From: Raphanus sativus
Taxonomy: Eukaryota > Streptophyta > Magnoliopsida > Brassicales > Brassicaceae
Reading direction: 5' to 3'
Assembly (NCBI RefSeq): GCF_000801105.2
Contig: NC_079514.1
Location: 1,922,001 to 1,986,000 of the forward strand
DNA: 64,000 nt
The position numbers and the translations under genes were made by a program. Of the stretch, positions 10,965 through 22,440 are shown one piece after another. Each line of letters starts with the position of its first letter. The first letter of the stretch is position 1. The notes below the pieces were generated by a model. That model was not told the origin of the DNA. It made no database searches and saw only the letters and a list, made by a program, of their open reading frames with translations.

Positions 10965-13002
10965 TAAACTCAAAACTCAAAACAGGTCGGATGAACCAAA
11001 GCAATAATTTAGATTTGGATGAGGAAATATACTCCTGAAATAATAGGCCCATAATGCTTTGCACCGTAAAACTTAAAGCCCATATTCAATATATCATTTT
11101 GTTCTACTACAGTGAATTTAAAAGGTGGAAATAATACGATGCATGTAATTTACTGGCTTGCTTGAACGTTTTTTTGGTCTAAGCTTGCTTGAACGTTAAT
11201 TACCACTATTGGCAATATCAAGTTGAACATATAAAGTATCATAATGTGTAGGGTTTACTTAATATAATTTGCTCAGTTGATCATTTCCTTTTTCTAATTA
11301 TTCCTTGATTAAACATACCAGTTGTATTCTTGTATTTAACTAAGTGTACGCAATAGTTGAGTAGAAAACCCTAAATAAGTAACATGATGAGTAATAAAGT
11401 TTTCGGTTTTACGGTGTTATGGAAGGCACAATACCGAGATGAGAAGAAATGTAGAACCAAGAAACAACCATCTCTCAATCTCTCCTACCTTTTCCTGCGT
11501 TATGTTGTCAACAATAGATTACTTTAGATATATACATCCAACATCATCAGGAATGTACATATGTACACACATAGAAAAGCTTGAAAATAAAAATAGATCG
11601 AGAATTCAGAAAAAAAAAATTGCAGTGGCTTGAAAATAAAAACGACAAAAAAAGAAAATAAAAACAACAAGTTCTTTTTGTTTTTTTTTTAGTAGATAGT
11701 TCAAAAGTTTTGATATGGACTGAAACCTACGCTTGAAATTCCTGCTTGGCTTTGTTCATTTGTTTAAATAATATTCGATCAATTAGATGTTTTATTATTC
11801 TACAACAGGTAGGGGTTCTTTTGGCAACATATTACTAAAGGTAGGTCACATTAAGTTCACTATATTTTAATTGTCATAGGAATCTGATTAGCAAACCAAT
11901 ATGGCTATTTATAGGATTAAATTAGTATAAGCTTTATGATGGTCTGACCAATAACATGTGCACCCTAGTTGAAACTAGATTTTATGGAGAGTACCACCAT
12001 CAAACACTATACAAATTTTCATATTCTCCTCTGTACATGGTGCAGACAAAAATATATCTATACATAATTGGCGTCCGTGTAACAGTTGAACCGAACTGGA
12101 ACTGAATATTTGTGGTTGGTGTTGGTTGTGCTGCATTATTGCATAGGAGAAAGATCTAACGGCATAAAAGAACTACACGTGTACGGAAATTATAAGAGTT
12201 AGATGAAACAACCAGAGAGAGAGAGGCAATGACTTGTGGCTTGTGGCTTGTGGCTTGTGGCTTGTGACTTGTGAGGTGAAATGACAGAGGAAATGCAGAG
12301 AATTATGAAAAAAGAGTTACGAATGAGACAAAATGTCAGAGGAAATGTCAGCTTCCTCTGTCCATTGCAACACTGTTTTACCTCCCAGAACCATATTTTT
12401 GTTTGTAGATTTGTTTCACTGATCCAGAATTAATTGGATCCAGCATAGAATGGTGAGATTGTGAGTAAACCATTTACATTTCATCGGCTCTTCCCACTGG
12501 TAATCATGGTAGTGTGTTGGTTAAAACGTTGATATCATTCAAACCCTTGAAATGATCTGCTTTTCACAAATGAATAGCATTCCAAAACATTAGGTTTTCT
12601 TTGAAACAAATATCTTAAAAGGGTTTGCCATGCTCAAAATCAATCAAAGCTAAGGATAAAGTATTAATCAATGATTCAAAGATGAAATTTTATGGTTTAT
12701 ATTCTTAGCCATTTTATAATTTTGATGAAGTTTATCAGAAATATTGTATGGACTTTAAAAATCTGTGTTGTACGGATATGTTTTCTATGACTCTCATAAA
12801 AATATATTGAAACTCAATTAAAAGGATTTCATATCAAATTTTCTGAGCTATTATATGTTTAATGCATGATTTCATAACCAATCTTCTATTTCGGTCGCAA
12901 CTGTTTTCTCGGTGATTGAAAAGGAAATGAGAAATATTATCTTAGCCAAAAGGTCAACAAAGAGCTTCAAATCCCTTATGGTTCTCTCGTTGAGTTAGAT
13001 TG
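10965..13002. other. AT-rich intergenic region, no gene seen
   Basis: No supported gene is visible. A seven-base microsatellite (CTTGTGG, about six units) is at 12232-12274, and a GA run lies just before it at 12213-12224. The remainder is AT-rich spacer. Confidence 0.45.
12232..12274. repeat. (CTTGTGG)n microsatellite
   Basis: About six near-perfect tandem heptamers, of which the first four are exact and the last ones carry G to A changes. Confidence 0.8.
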
Positions 13003-13128
13003 ACTTCTTTTGCTAAGTTCTTTATGATCCATCTTGTTTTTTATTCTTTTTTGCCAAAATGGCTCAGACCAAGATCTTTGTATAAAAACCTCTTAATCAT
13101 CTATAATATTTACAGTTTAACAAAAAAA
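13003..13128 (+). mobile_element. 5'-truncated LINE 3' end
   Basis: The run catcttgttttttattcttt, ttgccaaaatggctcagacc, aagatctttgtataaaa, and tctataatatttacagttta with a final A-tract closely follows the 3' tail of the full LINE at 19630-19740 in the same order. Only about 125 bases remain, consistent with a severely 5'-truncated L1 insertion. Confidence 0.6.
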
Positions 13129-14164
13129 ATGCATGATTTCCAAGTAATGATTGATGTAGTAAACTTGTTTCTTTTTTCCAAATTTATGATTGGAAAACAT
13201 CCCGAAACGAATTATTTGAACCATTAATTTTCTAACTATTATTGTTTCTACCAAAATTTATGAACTTTGAGTTACAATTTTTTATTTACCAAAATATTCG
13301 GAAAAGAACCCCAATAATCAAACAAAACCAAAACTGTACAGGACACAAGAAAAAGAAAAAGCATTAGACGTGGACATCTACTAAATAATTTTTAGTTTTA
13401 CGTATCTAGACGCGGTTAGGGATGATATTCGAGTTTCATCTTTGTAATTTTCTTCAAGGTATTTGCACCGACGTATTTAGTAGTAGAATAATGGAATTGA
13501 GAATTGGAAAATGACTAGTGAGAACACTTCTTGGAACCTCTAGTCATATGTCTAATTGTCTATATTTAACGAACCTTAAATATAATAGGTTCATTCTACG
13601 GCAAATATTATCACTACAGAGAAGAAAACAAGATTTTGGGGCCCTATATTAGTACATGCAAATGGTGAAAGCTAACCAAATCGTTTGCAAGATACGGTGA
13701 GCGACAATTTTTTTTTTTTGAACGACGATGAGCAAAACACAACCATCTCTTTTCGAAGTATTATTTCAATTACAACATCGATACTTATATGATTTCAGTA
13801 ATGACCAATTTTCATAATAATAGGTAACTCAAACAAATCATGTGCATGGGATGAAGACATTAGACCAGAGCCGATGATCGCACAGATCTTGATTGATTTT
13901 AAAAGTAAGAATATACAGTACTAAGAATAAAAATGTTAGAAAAATCCTATGAGATCTATTTTCAACTTGTTAGAGAAGACAATAAAACAACAATGATGTA
14001 TTTTCAACCTAACCAAAAAAAAAAAAAAACGGCTAGTTTCTCTCAGCTCCTTGCGACGGAAAAGGCGACAAACCTCAACAGTGCCTCTGCTCTCTGCCTC
14101 TCACCGGCGTCTCATCAGGCGTCGGTTCCTCAGTGAGTGCTCCGCCTCTCCTCCGCCGAGCACA

Positions 14165-15958
14165 ATGAAGAAGAAGAAACCCAAGAAATCCCCTTCGAAA
14201 TCGTCGCCGAAGTCGTCTCCCAAGGCCCCCTCGGAAGCGATTTCTCCCCCTGTTTCGCCTGATCTGGTTTCAACCGACACTAAGGAGATTTCCGATGCCC
14301 AAATCGACTACCCAGTTGACGAGGTTGCTCAATCGCCTTCCTCCCCCGTAAATCCAGTCTCGGATCTCTCTGATCTATCCGCTACCTTGGTTGTGATCGA
14401 CGCGCCGTCGTCGGATCCTCCAGTTACCACCACTGTCATCCCCACCGACGTCTCCAAGTTGAGCATTGACGGAACATCTCAGAGCTCCTTAGATTCGGGG
14501 AAGGTTGAGCTTGTAGTCATTGAGGCCGCTGACCCTCCTGAAAATCTTGCTGCTGATGCCAAGCTTGGGTCTTCGAGCTCGCAGCTAGCTTCGTCACCTA
14601 CGGTGGCTGAACAGGCTGGTGTCCCATCAGCTCCAGAGACTCTTCAAGACTCCTCTGTTGATGCTAAGGGCGCAACAAACCCCATCTCTGCTCAGGGTCC
14701 TGCAATAGCAATTGTATCTCAAGAGATAGGAGAGAAACAGAGTAAAGATGCAATTAAGTCCCCAACAAGTCCAGCCAACAACTGGTGCAGTCTTGCAAAG
14801 GGTCTTGGGAAACCATTATCGAAAAAAGGAGAAGCCTTCACCCTTCCTTCAGGAGAGGCTTGCGTCAAGATCCCTAACTCAGTAATAGAGAAAAATAGGA
14901 AAGCTTGGGAGCCGTTTGTTCTGGGCCAGTTCTACTCGGATCCTCCTTCTCAAGGCACATTGCACAACATCGTCAACGGCATATGGAGTAAGCACTACCG
15001 AGATATCTCTGTCTCTAAGATGGAGGGGTTCTCATTTCTCTTCAGGATTCCAAACGCTTCGACAAGAGCCAGGGTGATAAATCAGAGACTTTGGCAGATC
15101 GAAGGCCAGACCATGTTTGTTGATAATTGGGAGCCAGGAGTAGTCCCTGTCAAGCCGGAACTAACCTCAGCACCTATCTGGCTAGAGCTCAGAAACGTCC
15201 CCTTCCAGTTTTTTAATGAAGACGGGTTGGAACGTATCGCGGGGCTTGTGGGAGATCCTAAACATCTCCATCCGGCGACTAAAAACAAGACTAACCTGGA
15301 TGTGGCAAAAGTGTGGACAATCATAGATCCGAGAGTTCCCCTCCCCGAAGCAGTAAATGTGCAATTTGAAACTGGTAAAATTTGCAGGGTTTTGGTTTCT
15401 AGCCCGTGGATGCCACCAGTCTGCACCATTTGCAAAGAGGTGGGTCACGCAGACAAGAGATGTCCATCACTGCAGAAGGTACCTATGCTGTGCTCCAAAT
15501 GCAACTCGAAAGCTCATGTTCTAGGGAACTGTCCGATGAATCGAAAGCAGGAGGCTAAGGGAAAGAAAACTAGGAGAAGCAAGTCTAAAGACAAGAGGGA
15601 GTGGAGAATGGTAGAAACTGCGGCTGATACTGCAAAGTCGACTGAGGTGCAGGTTCAGAAGGAACAGACGTCCACAGAGATAGCTACTCACCCCAAGTTG
15701 GGCACTGAAAAGGATCGGGTGACAGGGGAGTCTAGCGATACTCACACCAAGCCCTCCACGAGACCCAGAAGTGTTTCTGCAGCTTCGAAATCTTCGAACT
15801 CTGACATTCAACCTGATTCTTCGGACATTGAGTCTTCTGATTCTGACTTGGAGGAAGGTGAGTTCAGTCGGTTTGAGCCTGATTTTGAGCTAGTGAGGAA
15901 CAAGAAACATTTTTCAGGACTAAAAGGAAACCGGGGCAGGAGCCCCAAACTCAATTAG
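14165..15958 (+). CDS. LINE ORF1: DUF4283/zinc-knuckle RNA-binding protein
   Basis: The first ATG at 14165 gives MKKKKPKKSPSK and 597 aa. An in-frame TTG at 14051 extends the frame but is an unlikely start. The N-terminal quarter is Ser/Pro/Lys-rich and low complexity. The middle (about 14900-15400) is the DUF4283-type domain found in plant LINE ORF1 and gag-like proteins. It is followed by two CCHC knuckles, CTICKEVGHADKRC and CSKCNSKAHVLGNC, then a basic stretch and an acidic Ser-rich tail (SSDIESSDSDLEEGE). The predicted role is to coat element RNA into an RNP. The stop lies four bases before ORF2, so ORF2 translation would need reinitiation or a similar route. Confidence 0.9.
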   Translation: MKKKKPKKSPSKSSPKSSPKAPSEAISPPVSPDLVSTDTKEISDAQIDYPVDEVAQSPSSPVNPVSDLSDLSATLVVIDAPSSDPPVTTTVIPTDVSKLSIDGTSQSSLDSGKVELVVIEAADPPENLAADAKLGSSSSQLASSPTVAEQAGVPSAPETLQDSSVDAKGATNPISAQGPAIAIVSQEIGEKQSKDAIKSPTSPANNWCSLAKGLGKPLSKKGEAFTLPSGEACVKIPNSVIEKNRKAWEPFVLGQFYSDPPSQGTLHNIVNGIWSKHYRDISVSKMEGFSFLFRIPNASTRARVINQRLWQIEGQTMFVDNWEPGVVPVKPELTSAPIWLELRNVPFQFFNEDGLERIAGLVGDPKHLHPATKNKTNLDVAKVWTIIDPRVPLPEAVNVQFETGKICRVLVSSPWMPPVCTICKEVGHADKRCPSLQKVPMLCSKCNSKAHVLGNCPMNRKQEAKGKKTRRSKSKDKREWRMVETAADTAKSTEVQVQKEQTSTEIATHPKLGTEKDRVTGESSDTHTKPSTRPRSVSAASKSSNSDIQPDSSDIESSDSDLEEGEFSRFEPDFELVRNKKHFSGLKGNRGRSPKLN

Positions 15959-15962
15959 TTCT

Positions 15963-18900
15963 ATGTCGACAGACCTTTTTTGCTGGAATGTACGCGGATT
16001 AAACAAGTATAGTCACCGCAGCGGATTAAATAAATGGGTGAGAAAGAACTCCCCTCTTTTTGGTGGTATCCTTGAGACGCACGTCAAGGAACCGAAGAAG
16101 AATAAATTTGTCTCTCAGTTATTCCCCGGTTGGTCGGTGGAGGACAACTATGGTTACTCGCCCTTAGGCAAAATCTGGGTGGTCTGGCACCCCTCTCTTT
16201 TGGTAACTATTATCTCCAAGTCTCTTCAAATGATAACAGCTGAAGTTACTTGGCCGTCTACTCAACAGTCTAAAGCGTTTATTTCTGTAATCTACGCCTC
16301 CAACAACCCTGCTCTACGCTCCTTGCTGTGGACTGAGATCAACTCCATACAATCTTCTTGTGCTTTGGATGGTAAACCCTGGTTGTTGATTGGTGATCTC
16401 AATCAAATCAGAGACCCCTCGGAGCACTCTCTTTCACCCACTCTGAATATGGACAAGAAAATAAGAGAACTAAATCAATGTCTCCTTGAAGCAAATCTGG
16501 AGGATCTGAACTACAGGGGGCCAACTTTCACTTGGTGGAACAAGAGAAAGTCTGCTCCGCTAGCAAAAAAATTGGACAGATGCTTAGTTAATGACGAATG
16601 GTATAACTGCTTTCCATCATCAGTAGCTTTCTTTGGAAGCCCAGACTTCTCGGATCATGCAGTGATCTCCATATGCCTCGAGCCTGACAGGATAAGAACC
16701 AGGAAGCCTTTCCAAATTTATAACTTTCTTTTAAAGAATCCTGATTTTCTTGTTGAGGTTTACACCAGTTGGTTCTCTTTTAATGTCACAGGTTCAGCCA
16801 TGTTTCGAGTTTCCAGGAAGCTGAAGCTGCTCAAAAACATTATAAGAGAGTTTAGTCATCAAAACTATTCTGGCATTGAGAAGAAGACTGCTCAAGCGCA
16901 TGACAAGCTGCTCCAAGCACAAGCGGCGATGCTGTCTTCTCCTTCTCCTACAAACGCTGTCTCTGAAGTTAATGCTCTAGAGGATTGGGAAGAATTATCG
17001 GGGGCTGAAGCTTCCTTCTTCTTTCAAAGATCAAGAATAAATTGGCTCTCTTTTGGAGATGGAAACTCCACACTGTTCCATCGTTATGCTGCTTCAAGAC
17101 AGGCCTTAAATCATATTCACTTTCTTATCTCTGAGTCCGGGGAAAGAGTGGAATCTCAGGCGGGCATTCAAAAGATCTGCGTGGACTATTTTTCTGAGTT
17201 ACTGGGAAGTCCTACCTCGCAACAAATGTTTGTGCAAAGCGACCTGGATACGCTATTTGATTTCACTTGCTCGACTGAACAGGTTGCTAGCTTTCAAAAA
17301 GGCTTCTCTGCGGATGATGTAAAAGAAGCGTTCTTCTCATTGCCAAAGAATAAAACGGGAGGACCGGATGGTTATTCAGCGGAATTCTTCACCTCCACGT
17401 GGCCGATCATTGGACCTGAAATCACTGATGCTGTATTAGAGTTCTTTAAATCAGGCAAGCTGCTAAAGCAATGGAATGCGGCAAATCTGGTGCTCATACC
17501 GAAGAAGACGAATGCTTCCCTGCCTACTGATTTCAGACCGATTTCCTGCCTCAACTCTGTCTATAAAGTTATATCTAGGCTCCTCGCCTCTAGACTGAAG
17601 GAAATTCTCCCGCTGATGGTCTCCAAGTCTCAATCAGCTTTCCTACCGGGTCGCCTCTTAGCAGAAAATGTGCTTCTAGCTACTGATCTTGTAAATGGTT
17701 ACAACTCGCAAACCCTTTCTCCGCGGGGCATGCTGAAAGTAGACTTGAGAAAAGCGTTTGATTGCGTCAGGTGGGACTTCATCCTATCTTCCCTGCGTGC
17801 TCTTGGCATACCTGATAGCTTCGTTGGTTTGATCTCGGAGTGCCTGTCTACAGCATCCTTCTCAGTGTCAGTAAATGGTGTCTCAGGAGGGTTCTTTAAG
17901 AGCACAAAAGGGATTAGACAGGGTGACCCTTTGTCCCCTTATCTCTTCGTGCTAGCCATGGAATGTCTCTCTAGGTTGCTCAGGTCCAGATACGATGCAT
18001 GCATCATTGGTTATCATCCAGGAACCGAGGAGCTCAAGATATCCCATCTCATGTTTGCGGATGATGTAATGATTTTCTTCGACGGCACTGGCAACAGCCT
18101 TCACGGAATTTCAGAGTGCCTAGACGATTTCGCCTCCTGGTCCGGCCTACATATGAACGCCACTAAGACTGAATTGTTTACTTCCGGAATCGACCAAGCA
18201 GAAACCACTGCTATCACCAGCTATGGTTTCGCTCCTGGTAAATTCCCGATCAGATACCTGGGTCTTCCCCTTATGAGTAGGAAGCTAAAAGTATCTGAGT
18301 ATGCTCCTTTGATGGCCAAGCTCAACGTCAAGTTCCAGTCGTGGTCAGTCAGACTCCTCTCGTTCGCAGGACGCTTGCAATTACTAAAAACGGTTATCTT
18401 CGGAACCGTCAACTTCTGGATGTCTGCGTTCATCTTGCCCAAAACCTGTATCAAGACCATCGAGTCTCTGTGCTCTAGATTCTTGTGGTCAGGAAGCACA
18501 GATAAGAAAAGCATTGCAAAGGTAGCTTGGACTACGGTTTGTCTCCCAAAAGAAGAAGGTGGTCTCGGCCTCAGGAATTTCATCATTTGGAATCAAGTAC
18601 TCTGCCTTAAATTTATTTGGATTCTCCTGTCCAAGACTCATTCTCTCTGGGCTGATTGGCACTGGAGTACTCATCTCAACGCTCAATCCTTCTGGACCAT
18701 CTCTGTTTCAGACTCTGACTCTTGGACTTGGAAGAAGATACTTGCTCTTCGTCCGCTCGCGCTTCAGTTTATCAGAACCAGATTGGGAAATGGGTTAGAT
18801 ACTAGCTTCTGGCATGACGTATGGACTCCGTTTGGGCAGCTGATCACTCACATAGGTCCTGCGGGTCCTCGTGCTTTAAGAGTAAGAAATGAAGACTCGG

Positions 18901-19595
18901 TGGCGGATGCAATTAGAGGAGCCTCATGGTCACTTCCTCATCCTAGATCGCAGAGGGAAGTAGAGCTTCATGTCTATCTTACCACCATATCTCTTCCATT
19001 AGAGACTGACATTAGAGATCATTATGAATGGATGACTGGTGATGTTTCTTCTTGTTTTTTCAGGTCCTCTGCAACCTGGGAAATTCTAAGGCCTAGGGAA
19101 GATCCTAAAGATTGGTTCGATGTGGTTTGGTTCAAAGGAGCAATCCCCAAGCTGAGCTTTACAATGTGGATAGCAAACTATGATAGACTACCTACTAGGG
19201 CTAGGCTTGCGGCTTGGGGAATGCCCATCTCGCCTTTATGCCCGTTCTGCTCCCGGCATGACGAGACTAGGGACCATCTACTACTCTCCTGCGACTTCAG
19301 TGTTGACGTTTGGAGAGAGCTTCTACTGCGTTGTCACCCTCCTACAACAGCGATTACCAATTGGTCTGAGCTGCTGTCTTGGATCAGAAGCTCTTCATCT
19401 CCCAAGCTCACTCTCTTGAGGAAGCTAACTACTCAATCTGTCATTTACCATCTATGGAAGCAGAGAAATAACCTTGTGCACAATCAAATCTCTATCCCCG
19501 CTTCTACTGTTTTTCGAGACATAGATAGAGAGGTTAGGAATATTATCTCTGCTAGAAGGTTAAGGAAGAAGTTTAGATCCCTAATGACCTTATGA
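15963..19595 (+). CDS. LINE ORF2: APE endonuclease, reverse transcriptase, zf-RVT
   Basis: An intact 1210-aa polyprotein-like ORF. Residues 1-230 are an AP-endonuclease-like domain (CWNVRGLN, GGILETHVK, LIGDLNQI, SDHAVIS). The central part is the reverse transcriptase: NKTGGPDGYSAEFF, RPISCLNSVYKVISRLLASR, SQSAFLPGR, KVDLRKAFDCVRWDF, GIRQGDPLSPYLF and the catalytic FADDVMIFF. The C-terminal part is the zf-RVT domain (FTMWIANYDRLPTRARL, CPFCSRHDETRDHLLLSC). This set nicks target DNA and primes cDNA synthesis on it. All key motifs are present and no frameshift is seen, so the copy may be competent. Confidence 0.95.
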   Translation: MSTDLFCWNVRGLNKYSHRSGLNKWVRKNSPLFGGILETHVKEPKKNKFVSQLFPGWSVEDNYGYSPLGKIWVVWHPSLLVTIISKSLQMITAEVTWPSTQQSKAFISVIYASNNPALRSLLWTEINSIQSSCALDGKPWLLIGDLNQIRDPSEHSLSPTLNMDKKIRELNQCLLEANLEDLNYRGPTFTWWNKRKSAPLAKKLDRCLVNDEWYNCFPSSVAFFGSPDFSDHAVISICLEPDRIRTRKPFQIYNFLLKNPDFLVEVYTSWFSFNVTGSAMFRVSRKLKLLKNIIREFSHQNYSGIEKKTAQAHDKLLQAQAAMLSSPSPTNAVSEVNALEDWEELSGAEASFFFQRSRINWLSFGDGNSTLFHRYAASRQALNHIHFLISESGERVESQAGIQKICVDYFSELLGSPTSQQMFVQSDLDTLFDFTCSTEQVASFQKGFSADDVKEAFFSLPKNKTGGPDGYSAEFFTSTWPIIGPEITDAVLEFFKSGKLLKQWNAANLVLIPKKTNASLPTDFRPISCLNSVYKVISRLLASRLKEILPLMVSKSQSAFLPGRLLAENVLLATDLVNGYNSQTLSPRGMLKVDLRKAFDCVRWDFILSSLRALGIPDSFVGLISECLSTASFSVSVNGVSGGFFKSTKGIRQGDPLSPYLFVLAMECLSRLLRSRYDACIIGYHPGTEELKISHLMFADDVMIFFDGTGNSLHGISECLDDFASWSGLHMNATKTELFTSGIDQAETTAITSYGFAPGKFPIRYLGLPLMSRKLKVSEYAPLMAKLNVKFQSWSVRLLSFAGRLQLLKTVIFGTVNFWMSAFILPKTCIKTIESLCSRFLWSGSTDKKSIAKVAWTTVCLPKEEGGLGLRNFIIWNQVLCLKFIWILLSKTHSLWADWHWSTHLNAQSFWTISVSDSDSWTWKKILALRPLALQFIRTRLGNGLDTSFWHDVWTPFGQLITHIGPAGPRALRVRNEDSVADAIRGASWSLPHPRSQREVELHVYLTTISLPLETDIRDHYEWMTGDVSSCFFRSSATWEILRPREDPKDWFDVVWFKGAIPKLSFTMWIANYDRLPTRARLAAWGMPISPLCPFCSRHDETRDHLLLSCDFSVDVWRELLLRCHPPTTAITNWSELLSWIRSSSSPKLTLLRKLTTQSVIYHLWKQRNNLVHNQISIPASTVFRDIDREVRNIISARRLRKKFRSLMTL

Positions 19596-19900
19596 CTTAG
19601 TTGAGGTCTAGCTAGCAATTCTCTCTTGTACTCATCTTGTTTTTTCTTTCTTTTTGCCAAGATGATGCAGATCATACGATCTTCTTGTAAAATCAACTTT
19701 TCATTCTATGATATTTACAGTTTAGCAAAAAAAAAAAAAAAAGAGAAGACAATAAATACCGGCGTTAGTGACGCCGCGTTGCTTACGACTTGCAAATTAT
19801 ATAATGGTTATGGTCAGAACTCAAGAAGAGCGGTAATACATTTTTCACCAAGTTCAATACTTATAATTATTTGTCAAAAGCGTGCAAAGGTAAAAATATA

Positions 19901-20139
19901 CTCACTCCATTTCGAATTATTTGTCATTTTAGAGTAGAATTTTCGTTTCAAAATAAGTATCGTTTTCGGTTTTCAATGCAAAATTTATTGAAAATATTTT
20001 TTGCTATATTTTTCTATTAGTTGATATATGGTTAGATGTATTGGTAATAATATTTTTATTTTGAAAATATATAAAATTAAATGTTTTTTTAATTTGTGTG
20101 TATAAACTTAGAACGATAAATAATATGAAACGGAGAGAG
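19901..20139. mobile_element. Stowaway-like MITE (Tc1/mariner type)
   Basis: The element begins CTCACTCCATTTCGAATTAT and ends ATAATATGAAACGGAGAGAG. These ends form imperfect terminal inverted repeats of the CTCCCTCCGTTTC class. It is flanked on both sides by the dinucleotide TA, the Stowaway target. It is 239 bases long and has no coding capacity. Confidence 0.7.
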
Positions 20140-20687
20140 TATAAAAAAGAATAAACTAGTTTCAAATTCCAATTCCAACTACATAAGAAAATTACAAGCC
20201 CCTCATCAAAATAAATTCCTATTCTAGACGTTTATTTATATAATTTCGAAAAAATGATGACCTAGTATAATTTCTAAGGTATTTTATTTTCGCCATCACA
20301 CAGAAGTAACTAATTCTCTAGATTTCATGCCATTTCTCAAAAAAAAAAACTAATTCTCTAGATTTCTTTTAAGGAAAAACAAAATACACGAGAATGAGAT
20401 ACGATAAGATAATATAAACATATAACTGATTGTGGCAGGGGAATCATTCTAATACAAAATAGTCTATAAATTTTATTGTTGTCAGCAATCAGTGTAATAT
20501 ATTTATACTCTGTAAAAATACAATCAATGTAATATTAATATAATGATGTCCTCTTGACTTCAATAATGCGTGATTCATGTCTGGACATGGTCCACAACGG
20601 TTAGGAAGCTGTCCAAGTAACAATAATATTTCATAAAACGTGTAACATTAAAAACCAAGTTGATGGGTCGACCAAGTCCAATCTCAT

Positions 20688-20695
20688 TATAAATA
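20688..20695 (+). promoter_or_regulatory. TATA box of GGP2-like gene
   Basis: TATAAATA lies 116 bases before the start codon, followed by a CT-rich leader (20737-20761) typical of plant 5' UTRs. Confidence 0.45.
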
Positions 20696-20803
20696 CACAC
20701 ACACTTACGTGTTTCTCCTCCATTGCTCCTTGTCTCCCTCTCTCTCTCCTTATCTCTCTCACGTAATCAACTTCTCTTTGTGTTTATTCAGCCGGTAAAA
20801 GAA

Positions 20804-22250
20804 ATGGTTGACCAGAAGAAGTTCGCTCTGTTTCTAGCGACTCCTGATTCAGAGTTCGTTAAGAAAGCATACGGAGGGTACCACAACGTGTTCGTGGAGA
20901 CATTCGGAGACGAAGGAGAGCAGTGGGACTCGTTTAGGGTCGTGGAAGGCGAGTTCCCCGACGAGAAAGATCTTGAGAAGTACGATGGTTTCGTTATCAG
21001 TGGAAGCTCTCATGATTCTTTTGAGAATGATGAGTGGATCCTTAAGCTATGTGAGATCGTCAAGAAACTTGATGAGATGAAGAAGAAAGTTCTTGGCATC
21101 TGCTTCGGTCACCAGGTTTATCTTCTTCTTCCTAATTATTAGTTTATTATCACTTGTTTTATTTTTATTTATAATTTTTTTGTTCAACACTTAAATTCAT
21201 AACTAGTGGTTTTGAATTGAACCTGTTAGACGAATGAAGTAGTAAGGGATTCAAATCATTCAATAAGTGATAACATGACAATTAAGATTTATTAATATCT
21301 ACTAATGAAATAGCAAGGACAGACTCATCACTTGGTATAATGTTTCTGAATTGACAAGTGAAATTATACTCCTTTGTATAATTTTTCAATTAGTGGGTGA
21401 GATACTTACAAATGAAAGAATTGATTTGGGGGATAGAATTCTTAGATCACCTAATATAAAATTATAATTTTATAGATTGGGGTCTCACAGGGAAAATTTA
21501 TTATTCGAATAAAAATAATTTAACATGATTGGAACTTTGATCCAAAATTCCTAATTATTGGAAAGAAAAAAAAATTAGGAATGAATAGTAGTGAAGTATT
21601 CAATAAGCATGACAACAATGGTTAGGATCTACTAGTACCAAACACACTTTCCACTTAATATAATGTGTTCGACTGTGATTATAAGATTCCTCTAATCATT
21701 AAAATCTAAATTCCTTTAGATCATAGCCAGAGTAAGAGGAGGAACAGTTGGAAGAGCAAGGAAGGGACCAGAGCTTACACTTGGAAAAATAACCATCGTC
21801 AAGGATGCAATCACACCAGGAAGTTACTTCGGAGATGAGATTCCAGACAGCATATCCATCATAAAACTACACCAGGACGAAGTGTTGGTGTTGCCGGAAG
21901 GAGCCAAAGTACTAGCTTATTCAGACAAGTACGAGGTGGAGATGTTCTCCATAGAAGATCATTTGTTCTGTATTCAAGGACATCCCGAGTATAACAAAGA
22001 GATTCTCTTCGAGATCGTAGATCGTGTTCTTCGTCTTGGCTTCATCAAGGTTTGCTTTATTATATAATGATCATCTTATAACGTAACAATGAGAATAAAA
22101 TGTGGTATGTATCTGACGAGTTATGAGTTACTTTTGCAGCAAGAAATGGCTGATGTGGCAAAGGCATCGATGGATAATAAGGGAGCTGACAGGAAACTTT
22201 TGGAGACGATTTGCAAGAACTTCCTCAAAGGCAGAGTTCCAGCTAACTAG
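20804..22250 (+). CDS. GGP2: Gamma-glutamyl peptidase (class I glutamine amidotransferase), GGP2-like
   Basis: Three exons (20804-21115, 21720-22049, 22140-22250) give an intact 250-aa protein starting [18 protein letters not shown]. GGPs are cytosolic enzymes that remove the gamma-glutamyl residue from glutathione conjugates; GGP1 and GGP3 do so in glucosinolate and camalexin synthesis. Visible catalytic features are the nucleophile Cys in GICFGHQ and the His in [10 protein letters not shown], with FEIVDRVL following. The end FLKGRVPAN fits the family. The sequence [19 protein letters not shown] resembles the second member of the Arabidopsis tandem trio (At4g30540) more than GGP1 or GGP3. 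HQDEV is preceded by Leu (IIKLHQDEV) where I expect Cys. Assignment to subgroup is from memory and less certain than the family. Confidence 0.88.
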
Positions 22251-22440
22251 TTGTTTCACTCCCAAGTTATCTATTTGTCTCCTGTTATATTGGAAACATT
22301 TATGGATTTATGATCTTTGCATTATTATTCCTAATCAATGTATAACCTATTAATTAATCTCAAGCGTGACATTTATTTATGTTTTGTTTAGTTGAATCTT
22401 CCATGTTTTACATTTCTTGATCATTGGTCTAAACAGAATG

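Larger units (their letters stand above)
13987..19741 (+). mobile_element. Full-length L1-type LINE retrotransposon with 15-bp TSD
   Basis: The element is bounded by identical 15-bp target duplications AGAGAAGACAATAAA at 13972-13986 and 19742-19756. It contains a leader of about 180 bases, two intact ORFs separated by four bases, a short 3' UTR and a terminal A-tract at about 19726-19741. Both ORFs are open from start to stop across 5.4 kb. With the perfect target duplication this indicates a recent insertion. It resembles the ATLINE1-type L1 elements of Brassicaceae. Confidence 0.9.

Noticed and set aside
10660..11064. 134-aa minus-strand frame
   Set aside because: It reads through the hairpin element, its target duplications and spacer; no conserved domain and no codon pattern.
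15082..15811. Open frames antisense to LINE ORF1
   Set aside because: They are shadows of the real ORF1, which has clear zinc knuckles on the plus strand.
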